The notes below the pieces were generated by a model, which did no database searches, was not told where the DNA came from, and saw nothing but the letters and a program-made list of their open reading frames with translations. Below, piece by piece: positions 50,552-58,363 of a stretch of 62,062 bases of DNA. The DNA comes from Alphaproteobacteria bacterium GM202ARS2. Its GTDB lineage: Bacteria > Pseudomonadota > Alphaproteobacteria > GM7ARS4. The stretch covers positions 1 through 62,062 of the forward strand of contig JACONH010000009.1 in the NCBI GenBank assembly GCA_014323835.1, read 5' to 3'. How positions within the stretch are numbered: position 1 is the stretch's first letter; every line of letters begins with the position of its first letter. The translations under genes were made by a program, and so were the position numbers.

Positions 50552-50770
50552 CTATCCGTTTTGATGCGCTTGAAGGGCGCGGTTGAATGCTTCCTGCGGC
50601 GTCAAGCCTTCATCGAAAAGCGGTCGCCATGCGTCGGGATCGACAAGGAATTCACCCGGCTCGTATCCGTGGTCGTTCTGCATGACCTCCTCGTCCAGAC
50701 ATTCGATCCAGCGGCTGAAGATTGTCTCTTCGTCATCGTGATCTGGCGGATAGAGATGATCGTCACCCAT
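50552..50770 (-). CDS. Hypothetical acidic small protein
   Basis: 72 residues, strongly acidic (DDHLYPPDHDDEETIF), with a C-terminal helix LTPQEAFNRALQAHQ. Start preceded by AAAGGGCCGGAACT, a variant of the cluster junction. Family unknown. Confidence 0.6.
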   Translation of the reverse strand: MGDDHLYPPDHDDEETIFSRWIECLDEEVMQNDHGYEPGEFLVDPDAWRPLFDEGLTPQEAFNRALQAHQNG

Positions 50771-50788
50771 AGTTCCGGCCCTTTCTAC

Positions 50789-50992
50789 TCACAGCTGTTC
50801 GATCTGGCTTGCCGGTGTCTCAACCGGGTCGATGTATTGGACATCTGCCTCGCCGAGTGCGGTTTGCAGCTCGGTAATTCTGGACGACGCGATTGACAGA
50901 ACCTCCTCGAAACTTGCGCCAGTCACCGCAGCCACTTCCATCAACGCCGCCTCAACGGCTGAGGTCACGTGGTGCTTGCGATCGTCGTGCAT
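50789..50992 (-). CDS. Hypothetical small protein, first of leftward cluster
   Basis: 67 residues; ATG chosen because GGGAG lies eight bases upstream. Helical (VTSAVEAALMEVAAVTGASF). First gene after the divergent promoter. Family unknown. Confidence 0.55.
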   Translation of the reverse strand: MHDDRKHHVTSAVEAALMEVAAVTGASFEEVLSIASSRITELQTALGEADVQYIDPVETPASQIEQL

Positions 50993-51001
50993 ATCAAATC
51001 T

Positions 51002-51030
51002 CCCGTTGCTGATTGACATATAACAACGGG
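51002..51030. promoter_or_regulatory. Dyad in the divergent promoter region
   Basis: CCCGTTG and CAACGGG, perfect 7-bp arms 15 bases apart, 29 bp in all. It covers the -10 box of the leftward promoter and abuts the -35 of the rightward one. It may bind the recombinase (crossover-like site) or a regulator. Confidence 0.5.
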
Positions 51031-51045
51031 CTTGACAGTTGGCAA
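51018..51045 (-). promoter_or_regulatory. Leftward promoter of the small-gene cluster
   Basis: Minus strand TTGCCA (51040-51045), 16-bp spacer, TTATAT (51018-51023), about 26 bases before the first leftward start codon. Confidence 0.55.
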
Positions 51046-51059
51046 GGTGTATGTGTAAA
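51032..51059 (+). promoter_or_regulatory. Rightward promoter of the recombinase cluster
   Basis: TTGACA (51032-51037), 16-bp spacer, TGTAAA (51054-51059). It overlaps the leftward promoter, so the two compete. It would drive the recombinase, the small genes and possibly the efflux pump. Confidence 0.6.
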
Positions 51060-51091
51060 AATAATTGAGGATTCAAGGAAATGATTTTTCA

Positions 51092-51706
51092 ATGCCAAAA
51101 CGACGAACAGCCCAGTTGATCGGATACGCACGTGTTAGTACCAAGGACCAGAGCGTCAACCAACAAGTGCAAGCGATGCTTGACTACGGCGTGAAGAAAA
51201 AAGCCATCTTCACCGAGACGGTGTCGGGTGCGGCCCGTAAGCGTCCACAGTTGGACGCGGTTATTGCCATGGCCGATCCAGGCGACACGATTGTTGTGTG
51301 GAAGCTCGATCGCTTCGGTCGATCAATAGTCGATTTACTGCAGCGAATGAAGTATCTTGAAGAGCGCAACGTCGGTTTCATCAGTTTGACTGACAGCATC
51401 GACACAACCACGCCGGCCGGACGCCTAATGGTGAATATGCTGGCCGCGATTGCACAGTTTGAGCGAGACCTGATCTCAGAGCGTACACGTGCCGGCATAC
51501 GTCACAAGATGGAGACGGAAGCGTACAAGCCGGGGCCGGTGCCGAAGCTTCAGGGCAAACCGATCAAATATGCCCAGAAGCGCCGAAATGCTGGCGCGTT
51601 CGTATGGCAGATCATCGATGAGCTTAACGAAAAGTTCGGCATCGAGGTTAGCGCTAAGACGGTCTACAACAACACGGTCGGGCCGTCGCGAACGAGACGA
51701 AAGTAG
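51092..51706 (+). CDS. Serine recombinase (resolvase/invertase)
   Basis: 204 residues from the ATG before PKRRTAQL. Catalytic Ser16 in GYARVSTKDQ, VWKLDRFGRS and MLAAIAQFERDLISERT are hallmarks of small serine recombinases of the Tn3 resolvase/Hin-Gin group; the C-terminus ends in a helix-turn-helix (GIEVSAKTVYNN). It may invert or resolve DNA, for example to switch fibre or cargo genes, or act as a transposon remnant. Its stop TAG begins the first TAGGTGC junction. Confidence 0.9.
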   Translation: MPKRRTAQLIGYARVSTKDQSVNQQVQAMLDYGVKKKAIFTETVSGAARKRPQLDAVIAMADPGDTIVVWKLDRFGRSIVDLLQRMKYLEERNVGFISLTDSIDTTTPAGRLMVNMLAAIAQFERDLISERTRAGIRHKMETEAYKPGPVPKLQGKPIKYAQKRRNAGAFVWQIIDELNEKFGIEVSAKTVYNNTVGPSRTRRK

Positions 51707-51714
51707 GTGCCCAA

Positions 51715-52011
51715 ATGCATATAGACTGTCCGAAATGCGGTGGCGATATCAGCGACACATATGAGCCGGCTGACCCATCAACGGGGATAATGTCAGGTGG
51801 TTGGTATTGCGACGCTTGCGATCACCCTGTGGCCGATCATGAGGCATATGAGCCGCTGCCGGGCGATGTTCCTATCAGTTGTGGGCGCGACCCAAGCGAG
51901 CCAATCGGCGTCCCGTTTTCCGAGCTTGCATCAAGGCCTGGCAACACGGTCGAGCAGCAGGCGAAATATGAGAACTTCAAACGCATTGCCCGCTCTTGGG
52001 GCTACGACTGA
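51715..52011 (+). CDS. Zinc-ribbon small protein
   Basis: 98 residues. CPKCGG (5-10) and CDACDHPVADH give two Cys-x2-Cys pairs of a zinc ribbon; the rest is acidic and helical. First of a series of Cys-rich genes. Role unknown. Confidence 0.65.
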   Translation: MHIDCPKCGGDISDTYEPADPSTGIMSGGWYCDACDHPVADHEAYEPLPGDVPISCGRDPSEPIGVPFSELASRPGNTVEQQAKYENFKRIARSWGYD

Positions 52012-52033
52012 TTGGAGCAGAATAGGTGCGGTC

Positions 52034-52339
52034 ATGGTCAAATATCCGCAGCGCATGGAGCGCGAAGAAAATGAAGGCTATACGGATTGGGTGGACTGCT
52101 CACAAGAGGTTCACCGTATCGCATGTTGTGATTGTGGTTTGGTGCACGATTTCCAGTTTCAGGAAATTGATGGACGCATTCATTTTCGAGCGCGCCGCAA
52201 CAACAGAGCGACTGGGCAGAAACGTCGCCAACAGGTTCGCCGCAACGCGAGGGAGGCAGCAAGTCGCGTGTTGCACGACCCGATGAACAGCAAAAAGGCG
52301 AAGTTAGCAGCAGGCAAATCTATGTCTCAGAAAGGCTAG
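52034..52339 (+). CDS. Small Cys/His and Arg-rich protein
   Basis: 101 residues. DCSQEVHRIACCDCGLVHDFQF recalls a phage protein with a C-x2-C/H metal site, followed by a very basic tail (RARRNNRATGQKRRQQVRRN) likely to bind nucleic acid. Starts at a TAGGTGC junction. Confidence 0.65.
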   Translation: MVKYPQRMEREENEGYTDWVDCSQEVHRIACCDCGLVHDFQFQEIDGRIHFRARRNNRATGQKRRQQVRRNAREAASRVLHDPMNSKKAKLAAGKSMSQKG

Positions 52340-52355
52340 CAGAGAAGGTGGGCAC

Positions 52356-52481
52356 ATGTTTAAGCTAAAAAATCCGCCACCGGGTGTTCGGTTCAAGTTG
52401 GAAGGCGAGACGGTCTACATGTCGCGCGATGATGGCAAGACATGGCAAGTGTATATGATCTTCCCAGGACTAGAAAAGTAG
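52356..52481 (+). CDS. Small protein
   Basis: 41 residues, MFKLKNPPPGVRFKLEGETV then YMSRDDGKTWQVYMIF: a small beta hairpin protein. Starts at a GAAGGTGG junction and its stop TAG begins the next one. Confidence 0.6.
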   Translation: MFKLKNPPPGVRFKLEGETVYMSRDDGKTWQVYMIFPGLEK

Positions 52482-52489
52482 GTGCGAAC

Positions 52490-52696
52490 ATGACAGATGA
52501 CAAGATGAACGAGTTAGTTCGCGAGACTTTGTTAGAAATCAACACATGCGATTTCGGAACGCCGGGCGAGGGACAGGTGATAATTCCATGCCACTGGAGC
52601 AGAACCGGCTGGGCCGTTGGTGAACCTAGCGGTACGTGCACATGCGCTCCGGCATTCCCGGTCTGTCTTCCGAAACCTTTAACAACGGCAAAGTAG
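52490..52696 (+). CDS. Small Cys-containing protein
   Basis: 68 residues, helical start (DKMNELVRETLLEINTC) and a Cys/Pro-rich end (GTCTCAPAFPVC). Both its start and stop are in TAGGTG junctions. Family unknown. Confidence 0.6.
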   Translation: MTDDKMNELVRETLLEINTCDFGTPGEGQVIIPCHWSRTGWAVGEPSGTCTCAPAFPVCLPKPLTTAK

Positions 52697-52704
52697 GTGG
52701 GGTC

Positions 52705-52926
52705 ATGACATCGATTCATTCAATGACGTTGGAACAGATCAGCGAGGCGTATCTCTATCAAGTCTCGCAGCGGTGCGCTCGCCGATGCAACCCGCCCGGC
52801 GACGTTGTCGAATGTGATTGGCCACATTGCAGTTGTGACCCTTATGCGTCGATTGTCATCGCACAGCTTGAACACAAGAAGCTCGAAGGCGGCGAGTGCG
52901 ATATTTGCAAAGACGAAACGGAATAA
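52705..52926 (+). CDS. Small Cys-rich protein
   Basis: 73 residues with nine Cys, including RCARRCNPP, CDWPHCSCD and GECDIC, consistent with two small zinc sites. Starts at a TAGGTGG junction. Role unknown. Confidence 0.6.
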   Translation: MTSIHSMTLEQISEAYLYQVSQRCARRCNPPGDVVECDWPHCSCDPYASIVIAQLEHKKLEGGECDICKDETE

Positions 52927-52938
52927 TGGGTGGGCGCG

Positions 52939-53148
52939 ATGGAATTGTTGCGAGGCTCTGTAGACGAACACAAGCTGACGGTGCGCGCTATTCCGAAGCG
53001 ACCCGGCCGACGCCGCAAGTGCCACTGTGGCTGCGGTGGCGGTTCAACCCACATCATGCAAGCCAACGGCATCGCAATGGCGAGTGGTTGCGAGTTCGCA
53101 ATGTGGAAGAAAAAGCAACAGCACGAAAAACGTCGCGGTTGGAAATGA
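52939..53148 (+). CDS. Small basic Cys-rich protein
   Basis: 69 residues. RRRKCHCGCGGGSTHIM is a compact Cys/Gly site flanked by basic residues; the C-terminus is Lys/Arg/His rich. Possibly nucleic-acid binding. Junction upstream is the degenerate GGGTGGGC form. Confidence 0.6.
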   Translation: MELLRGSVDEHKLTVRAIPKRPGRRRKCHCGCGGGSTHIMQANGIAMASGCEFAMWKKKQQHEKRRGWK

Positions 53149-53158
53149 AGGTGCGGAC

Positions 53159-53368
53159 GTGACCAAGTTCGAATGTAGTTCTTGCGGCGATACAGGTGTC
53201 ATAAAGACGCCGCCAAAATTGCCGCCGGGAATGACGCTCAAGACGCACACGTGGGAGCAGATTCAAGATAACGCTTCACCAATCGAGAACTTCGCTTGTC
53301 CGCGCTGCTGGCGAGGGCAGATGAAATCTGTGACGGACAAACTTGTCCCGTTCAACGTGGCAGAATAG
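53159..53368 (+). CDS. Small zinc-ribbon protein
   Basis: 69 residues from a GTG at a GAAGGTGC junction. FECSSCGDTG at the start and FACPRCWRG near the end give the two knuckles of a zinc ribbon separated by about 35 residues. Role unknown. Confidence 0.65.
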   Translation: MTKFECSSCGDTGVIKTPPKLPPGMTLKTHTWEQIQDNASPIENFACPRCWRGQMKSVTDKLVPFNVAE

Positions 53369-53376
53369 GTGCGAAC

Positions 53377-53553
53377 ATGTTCGTTTGCGAGAAGTGCATC
53401 GAGGAGCGCATGGAGTACGCCCATGGCGTCGGCAAATCATATGGCTCCTGCGAGCTGTGCCTTGACGTGACGACGTGTCTTGATGCTCGGCACTACAAGT
53501 GCAAGCCCAGACAGGGCGGAACAAAACGACGTGAGAAGAAACCGGAAAAGTAG
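53377..53553 (+). CDS. Small zinc-ribbon protein
   Basis: 58 residues. CEKCIEE (4-10) and CELCLD form a Cys-x2-Cys pair set; the tail is basic (GGTKRREKKPEK). Last small gene before the efflux pump; its stop TAG begins the junction of the pump operon. Confidence 0.65.
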   Translation: MFVCEKCIEERMEYAHGVGKSYGSCELCLDVTTCLDARHYKCKPRQGGTKRREKKPEK

Positions 53554-53562
53554 GTGCGTCTA

Positions 53563-54702
53563 ATGATGAGTGTTACAAAAACGTCGATTTGCTTGATGGT
53601 CAGTCTTGCGCTTTGCGCTTGCGACATCGCGAGCAAGAGTAACAACCAGCAAACAAAAGTGAGAGCTGTCAAAACAGAGGTTGCGACCGTGCGACCTGCA
53701 CGACAGTTGCGCAGGTTCCCCGCTGTACTAGAGCCACCCCAACTGATTCCTTTGTCGTTCGAAGTAAGCGGCCGAGTTGCCGAAGTAGACCTGAAAGTTG
53801 GTCAACGGATCAAAAAGGGAGACTTGCTCGCAACCATTGAACCAGTGGATCTAGAACTAAGATTAGGTCAGGCCATCGCCGCTCTGGTTGAAGCCAAAGC
53901 CGCTGCTGAAAACGCCCGAGCTGACGCGAAGCGCAAAGAACAACTGTTTGCGAGAAAAGTCACGTCTGCCGCATCGCGAGATCAAGCGGTCGCCTTGGCC
54001 AAACAGGCGGAGGCTAGGCTTGATCAAGCCCAAAGTAACGTTGACTTGTTGCGCAAAAGCCGGTCCGACGCGGAGCTTCGTGCTCCATTTAATGGCGTGA
54101 TCAATAGCGTTGACGTCCAAGATTTCGTAAGTGTGCAGGCGGGTAGTCCGGTGGTGACACTCTATGAAGACGGTAACCTGCAAGCTACCATTCTGGTGTC
54201 ATTCGATATTGCGCGGTTTGTTAAGATTGGTCAGCAGGTGAGGGTCGTGCCTGCTGATCTGGCCAATACGCAACTCGCCGCACGCGTAAGCGAGATTGGG
54301 CGCCGCGCGCCGGCCGTGTCGTCATTTCCTGTAATTGTGAAGCTCGACAAAACGTTGCCCGATCTGCGTTCGGGCATGGCTGTTGAGGTGCAGATTGAGA
54401 CGACAAAAAGCCGGACGGCCGGATTGATCCCAATACCGCTGTCTGCTCTCATCACCAATCGGTCTGGACCGTTCACCGGCAACCCGCCGTTTGTCGGTGA
54501 AATCTACGTTTTCATACCGCAGGACAAGGATCACGGTAAGCTCGAAACACGAAAGGTCAAGATTGCGGCGGCTGCCGAAGATCGCATCTTTATTTCCGAA
54601 GGCTTGAACGCAGGCGATCTCGTTGTGACGGGTGGCGTTCCGTTCCTGCGCGCCGGACAGCAAGTCCGAAAGTATCAAGTTAGTTCGAAAGAGGCAGAGT
54701 GA
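53563..54702 (+). CDS. RND-type efflux membrane-fusion lipoprotein
   Basis: 379 residues. Signal peptide with a Cys lipobox (SLALCAC), then the AcrA/MexA layout: lipoyl halves PLSFEVSGRVAEVDLKVGQR and AELRAPFNGVINSVDVQDFV around a coiled-coil hairpin (about 110-170), beta barrel (190-280) and membrane-proximal domain ending in GLNAGDLVVTGGVPFLRAGQQV. It links the inner-membrane pump to an outer-membrane channel. Starts five bases after TAGGTGC; the stop overlaps the pump ATG (TGATG). Full length, no damage. Confidence 0.93.
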   Translation: MMSVTKTSICLMVSLALCACDIASKSNNQQTKVRAVKTEVATVRPARQLRRFPAVLEPPQLIPLSFEVSGRVAEVDLKVGQRIKKGDLLATIEPVDLELRLGQAIAALVEAKAAAENARADAKRKEQLFARKVTSAASRDQAVALAKQAEARLDQAQSNVDLLRKSRSDAELRAPFNGVINSVDVQDFVSVQAGSPVVTLYEDGNLQATILVSFDIARFVKIGQQVRVVPADLANTQLAARVSEIGRRAPAVSSFPVIVKLDKTLPDLRSGMAVEVQIETTKSRTAGLIPIPLSALITNRSGPFTGNPPFVGEIYVFIPQDKDHGKLETRKVKIAAAAEDRIFISEGLNAGDLVVTGGVPFLRAGQQVRKYQVSSKEAE

Positions 54703-57700
54703 TGAGTGTCCTGACGCAAGTTGGTTTGGAAAATAGCCGTGTGACTGTTCTGGTTATGCTGATCATACTGGCGGTTGGATGCATTTCCTATTTGAACTTT
54801 CCAAAACGGGAAGACCCAGCAATTACCGTGCGCACTGCGGTGGTTGTCGCGCAAAATACGGGACTAACCTCAGCGCAACTGGAGGAGTTTATTGCCGCGC
54901 CAATTGAGGAGGCTGTCAGGGCGATTGCAGGCGTCTCCGAAGTCAGAACGCAAATTACCGGCGGCGCGGCCATCATTCAAATTGATATCAAGGATGAGGT
55001 GCCTGAACGAGACATCAAGCGTGTGTTTGACGAAATCCGGGACGATGTCGGCGCGCTAACCCAAAGAATGCCACAAGGCACTGTTGGCCCAGTCGTAGAC
55101 ACGAATTTTGGGGATGTTGCCGCAGCGACGATTGCCGTTACAGGCCGCGGTTTCAGCTTGGCGGAAATCGATGACGCGGCCACAAAACTCAGGGATCGCC
55201 TCTATGCCCTTAAGGAGGTTTCAGCGGCCACCCTCTATGGCGCCCAGCACGAAGTGATTACGCTTGAAGTCGACCGCGACCGGTTGGCGGCGATGGGTGC
55301 CACGATCAACCCTATTGTGGCGGCGCTGCAGGGTCAAAACGTGCGTTTGCCTGCCGGCTCGCTAGAAACTGCTAACACGCGTATCCCGCTGCGCGCGACT
55401 GGAGATCTGCGGACATCAGATGACATTGAAAACTTGTTGATCGAAATTCCCAAGCTCGGGCTGATCCGCCTCGGTGACTTGGTCAATGTTCGCCGCGGTT
55501 ACCAAGACCCGCCGCAAACTCCAATCTATCAGGACGGACATCCGGCCGTACTGGTCGCCGTCGAAATGGCAGACGGTGTCGACATTACAGCCCTCGGCCC
55601 AAAGCTCAAGAACGTAGTTGACAAGTTTCGCGCCGATCAGCCTATCGGCATTGATGCGCACTTTTCGACGTTTCAGCCAGACGTCGTTACCGCGTCGGTC
55701 AACGGCGCGTTGATCAATATGGCGCAAACGTTTGTGGTCGTGCTCTTGGTCATGTTGGTTTTCGTCGGCTGGCGCGAAGCTTTGATCATCGCGTCTATTG
55801 TACCGTTGTCGGTGAGTTTTGCCTTTGCATGGATGGGGCCGTTCGGTGTCGAGCTGCAACAAGTGTCGATCGCGGCTATCATCATCAGCCTTGGATTGTT
55901 GGTCGACAACGGTCTTGTGATAATCGAAGATATGCAACGGCGCATTCGATCAGGTCAGTCGCGAGAAGCAGCGGCGCTGGCGGCGGGTTCCCAGTACACG
56001 TTACCATTGTTGATTGCGTCAACGACCACGGTTGCAGCGTTTCTGCCGCTGTTCCTGCTCCACGGCACCGAAGGTCAATATGGTTATTCGTTGGGTGCCG
56101 TCGTCATGCTGATGCTTGTGGGCTCATTTCTGTCCGCGCTGTACCTATTGCCGCGGTTGGCCGTTTGGACATTGCCACAGCCGAAGGCCGAGTCGTCCGA
56201 GCGCACCATGTTTGATGTGTTTGCGGACGGTTACGGCGCTGTTGTCGCTTGGTCAATCCAAAGACCGCTTGTCGTTGTGTTTGGGTCTGCTGCATTGATT
56301 GTGCTGGGCGGCAGTCAAATGGGCAATGTTCCAAACCAGATGTTTCCACTTTCCGAACGCCCGCAGTTTCTGGTCTACATGGACCTGCCGCGCGGCACCG
56401 ACATTAAGGAAACCCGAAAGCAGGCCGTAAGATTTTCCAACTGGCTGAAAGCTCGAGGTGACGATGTGGTGAGCGTGACTGCATTTGTCGGGAGCGGCGG
56501 CCCGCGGTTTGTGCTGTCACTTGACCCGGCCGATGCCGACCCGTCGTCGGCGTTCATGGTTGTCAATACGAAGAATTTCGACACGTCGACACGCTTAATC
56601 GAAGCGTCACGACACCATGTTCTGCAGGCTTTTCCGAACGCAGAGTTTCGCATGAAACGTCTTGCTATGGGCGGCCGGGAACCAGGCGTTGACATTAAAA
56701 TTGCCGGGCCCGACGGCAAGCGGTTGCTGCACGCGGCTCATGAGGTGCAATCTGCATTCGCGTCGGCACCGGGCATCGTCCAAAACCGCAATGACTGGGG
56801 ACCACGAATACTTGAGGGTCAAATCAATATCGCTCAGGATCGTTTGCGGGCCTATGGTTTGACAAGTCAGGACGTGTCGAATGCGCTAAAAGGCTACTTT
56901 GACGGTACGCAAATCAGCGTGTTCCGCGATGGCGATAAGGAAGTGCCGATTGTATTGCGCGGCACACCGGAAGATCGCAAGAGCTATGAAGCAATTGCCA
57001 ACGCAATTGTTGAAGCAAACGGACAACCGCTGTCGTTGGACCAGTTTTCCAAATTGCGACCCAGCTTGGAGTTCTCTTCGTTGCGCCGCGTTGATCAACG
57101 CCGCACAATTACTGTCTCAACGATATCAGACGCCATGACAGCGTTTGCCCTTTACGACCACATCAAACCGACACTCAAAAAGCTTTCCAATGACCTCGGG
57201 CCCGCTTATCGCATCACAGTCGGCGGGGAGATTGAGAACTCTGCGGAAGTTCGTCAAAAACTAGGGGGTGGTTTGCCGATCGCTTTGGCCGTGATGTTGA
57301 TCGCCTTGATGATTCAGTTTAATTCGTTCAGACGGGTGGCTGTCACACTACTATCCGTCCCGTTGGTCATCGTTGGCGTGCCTGTCGCCTTGCTTGCAAC
57401 AGGCCAACCGCTGAGCTTTTTTGGTACACTTGGACTGATCGCCCTATCCGGCATCATCATTAACAACGCCATTGTGCTTATTGACCAAATCGACATTGAG
57501 CAAAAAGACAAGTCTCGTAACGATGCCATCGTGGCTGCCGCAAAAAAACGTTTTCGGCCCATTTTGCTCACGTCTCTAACGACCGTCGTCGGCTTGATGC
57601 CCATGGCTTTGACAGGTGGCGCTTTGTGGGAACCAATGGCCACACTTATGATAGGCGGATTGGGCTTTGCTTCCGTGCTGACCTTGTTTTGGGTTCCTGC

Positions 57701-57773
57701 ACTTTATCGGTTGTTCTTTCAAGATTCCACCGGCACGGCTGACGTGTCGGGTGGTTTTGCAGTGGAAAGGTAG
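54702..57773 (+). CDS. RND efflux transporter, inner-membrane pump
   Basis: 1023 residues, full length for the AcrB/HAE1 group. First helix 13-33, proton-relay helix GLLVDNGLVIIED with Asp402 and Asp410, large periplasmic loops (about 35-340 and 555-860), the second membrane half with GIIINNAIVLIDQI, and a C-terminal cytosolic end. It exchanges protons for export of drugs, dyes, metals or host products. The outer-membrane channel is missing here, so a host TolC-like protein is needed. Carried inside the phage small-gene array with its junctions intact on both sides. Confidence 0.95.
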   Translation: MSVLTQVGLENSRVTVLVMLIILAVGCISYLNFPKREDPAITVRTAVVVAQNTGLTSAQLEEFIAAPIEEAVRAIAGVSEVRTQITGGAAIIQIDIKDEVPERDIKRVFDEIRDDVGALTQRMPQGTVGPVVDTNFGDVAAATIAVTGRGFSLAEIDDAATKLRDRLYALKEVSAATLYGAQHEVITLEVDRDRLAAMGATINPIVAALQGQNVRLPAGSLETANTRIPLRATGDLRTSDDIENLLIEIPKLGLIRLGDLVNVRRGYQDPPQTPIYQDGHPAVLVAVEMADGVDITALGPKLKNVVDKFRADQPIGIDAHFSTFQPDVVTASVNGALINMAQTFVVVLLVMLVFVGWREALIIASIVPLSVSFAFAWMGPFGVELQQVSIAAIIISLGLLVDNGLVIIEDMQRRIRSGQSREAAALAAGSQYTLPLLIASTTTVAAFLPLFLLHGTEGQYGYSLGAVVMLMLVGSFLSALYLLPRLAVWTLPQPKAESSERTMFDVFADGYGAVVAWSIQRPLVVVFGSAALIVLGGSQMGNVPNQMFPLSERPQFLVYMDLPRGTDIKETRKQAVRFSNWLKARGDDVVSVTAFVGSGGPRFVLSLDPADADPSSAFMVVNTKNFDTSTRLIEASRHHVLQAFPNAEFRMKRLAMGGREPGVDIKIAGPDGKRLLHAAHEVQSAFASAPGIVQNRNDWGPRILEGQINIAQDRLRAYGLTSQDVSNALKGYFDGTQISVFRDGDKEVPIVLRGTPEDRKSYEAIANAIVEANGQPLSLDQFSKLRPSLEFSSLRRVDQRRTITVSTISDAMTAFALYDHIKPTLKKLSNDLGPAYRITVGGEIENSAEVRQKLGGGLPIALAVMLIALMIQFNSFRRVAVTLLSVPLVIVGVPVALLATGQPLSFFGTLGLIALSGIIINNAIVLIDQIDIEQKDKSRNDAIVAAAKKRFRPILLTSLTTVVGLMPMALTGGALWEPMATLMIGGLGFASVLTLFWVPALYRLFFQDSTGTADVSGGFAVER

Positions 57774-57780
57774 GTGCCCA

Positions 57781-58020
57781 ATGGGTGACATAGGACGCGA
57801 GATAATCCGCCGAACCAGAGAGCGCATCATCGAGATGGAGCGGCAGATTGAATGGATGCGAGGTCAGGGAGAAGATACGATTGGAAGGTTAGGTGCCCAT
57901 GATGACATACGACAAAATCTTCGCGGAGATCTCACAGTGGTGTCAGGCGAACGGTTATCGCCTGCACATTCCACTCAAAGGCTCGCCCTGGTTCGAGCGG
58001 AAATGAAGGTGCATGCGTGA
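57781..58020 (+). CDS. Hypothetical small protein
   Basis: 79 residues, basic helical start (MGDIGREIIRRTRERIIEME). After about residue 36 it reads through an internal TAGGTGC junction out of phase and overlaps the next small gene, so the original gene may have ended at that junction and been extended by a single-base indel. Confidence 0.5.
   Translation: MGDIGREIIRRTRERIIEMERQIEWMRGQGEDTIGRLGAHDDIRQNLRGDLTVVSGERLSPAHSTQRLALVRAEMKVHA
57899..58006 (+). CDS. Small protein
   Basis: 35 residues, MMTYDKIFAEISQWC then QANGYRLHIPLKG, starting two bases after TAGGTGC and ending at the TGA of the next GAAGGTGC junction. The junctions at both ends favour this frame over the overlapping one. Confidence 0.5.
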   Translation: MMTYDKIFAEISQWCQANGYRLHIPLKGSPWFERK

Positions 58021-58295
58021 CTGAGGAACGGATTGTTGAACTTGGAGGCGGCACATACAGCCAGCCGCGCCAATTACCAACTGGAGAATGGGCTTGCATC
58101 GGCCGGATGCTGTTTACGTGGGCTCTGGTGATCGGAGTGACCGAACAGTCTACCGATCGGCGGTATTGTTATGAGCGCGAACAGGATGCCCGCAGTGCGC
58201 TAGAAACCTGGGACGGCATCGACGACCCGCCAGGTCCGTGGATTAAAGAGAAGCCATCTAACCGGATCAACTCCGAATGGGCGAAGGCAAAGTAA
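58017..58295 (+). CDS. Hypothetical protein, end of the array
   Basis: 92 residues from a GTG at a GAAGGTGC junction. Mixed alpha/beta (LPTGEWACIGRMLFTWALVI, DARSALETWDGIDDPPGPW). Last gene of the rightward cluster, followed by a strong terminator. Family unknown. Confidence 0.6.
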   Translation: MTEERIVELGGGTYSQPRQLPTGEWACIGRMLFTWALVIGVTEQSTDRRYCYEREQDARSALETWDGIDDPPGPWIKEKPSNRINSEWAKAK

Positions 58296-58306
58296 TTCAA
58301 AACAAA

Positions 58307-58334
58307 CTGGCCGCACACTTGTGTGTGCGGCCAG
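58307..58334. terminator. Bidirectional terminator
   Basis: Perfect 12-bp stem CTGGCCGCACAC / GTGTGCGGCCAG with a 4-base loop. On the minus strand it is followed by TTTGTTTTGAATT, a good terminator for the outer-membrane protein gene; it also ends the rightward array. Confidence 0.85.
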
Positions 58335-58363
58335 CGTGTGAATTCGCATGCAACGATCGGCGC

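Larger units (their letters stand above)
51704..58012 (+). repeat. Recurring TAGGTGC gene junction
   Basis: The element [T/A]AGGTG[C/G], 2-6 bases, ATG/GTG occurs at 51704, 52023, 52345, 52479, 52694, 53149, 53366, 53551, 57771, 57890 and 58007, with a degenerate GGGTGGGC at 52928. In many copies its TAG is the stop codon of the gene before and its AGG the ribosome-binding site of the next. The two genes of the efflux pump are bounded by the copies at 53551 and 57771. The leftward genes use a sister form, AATAGGCC[C/G]. Confidence 0.85.
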
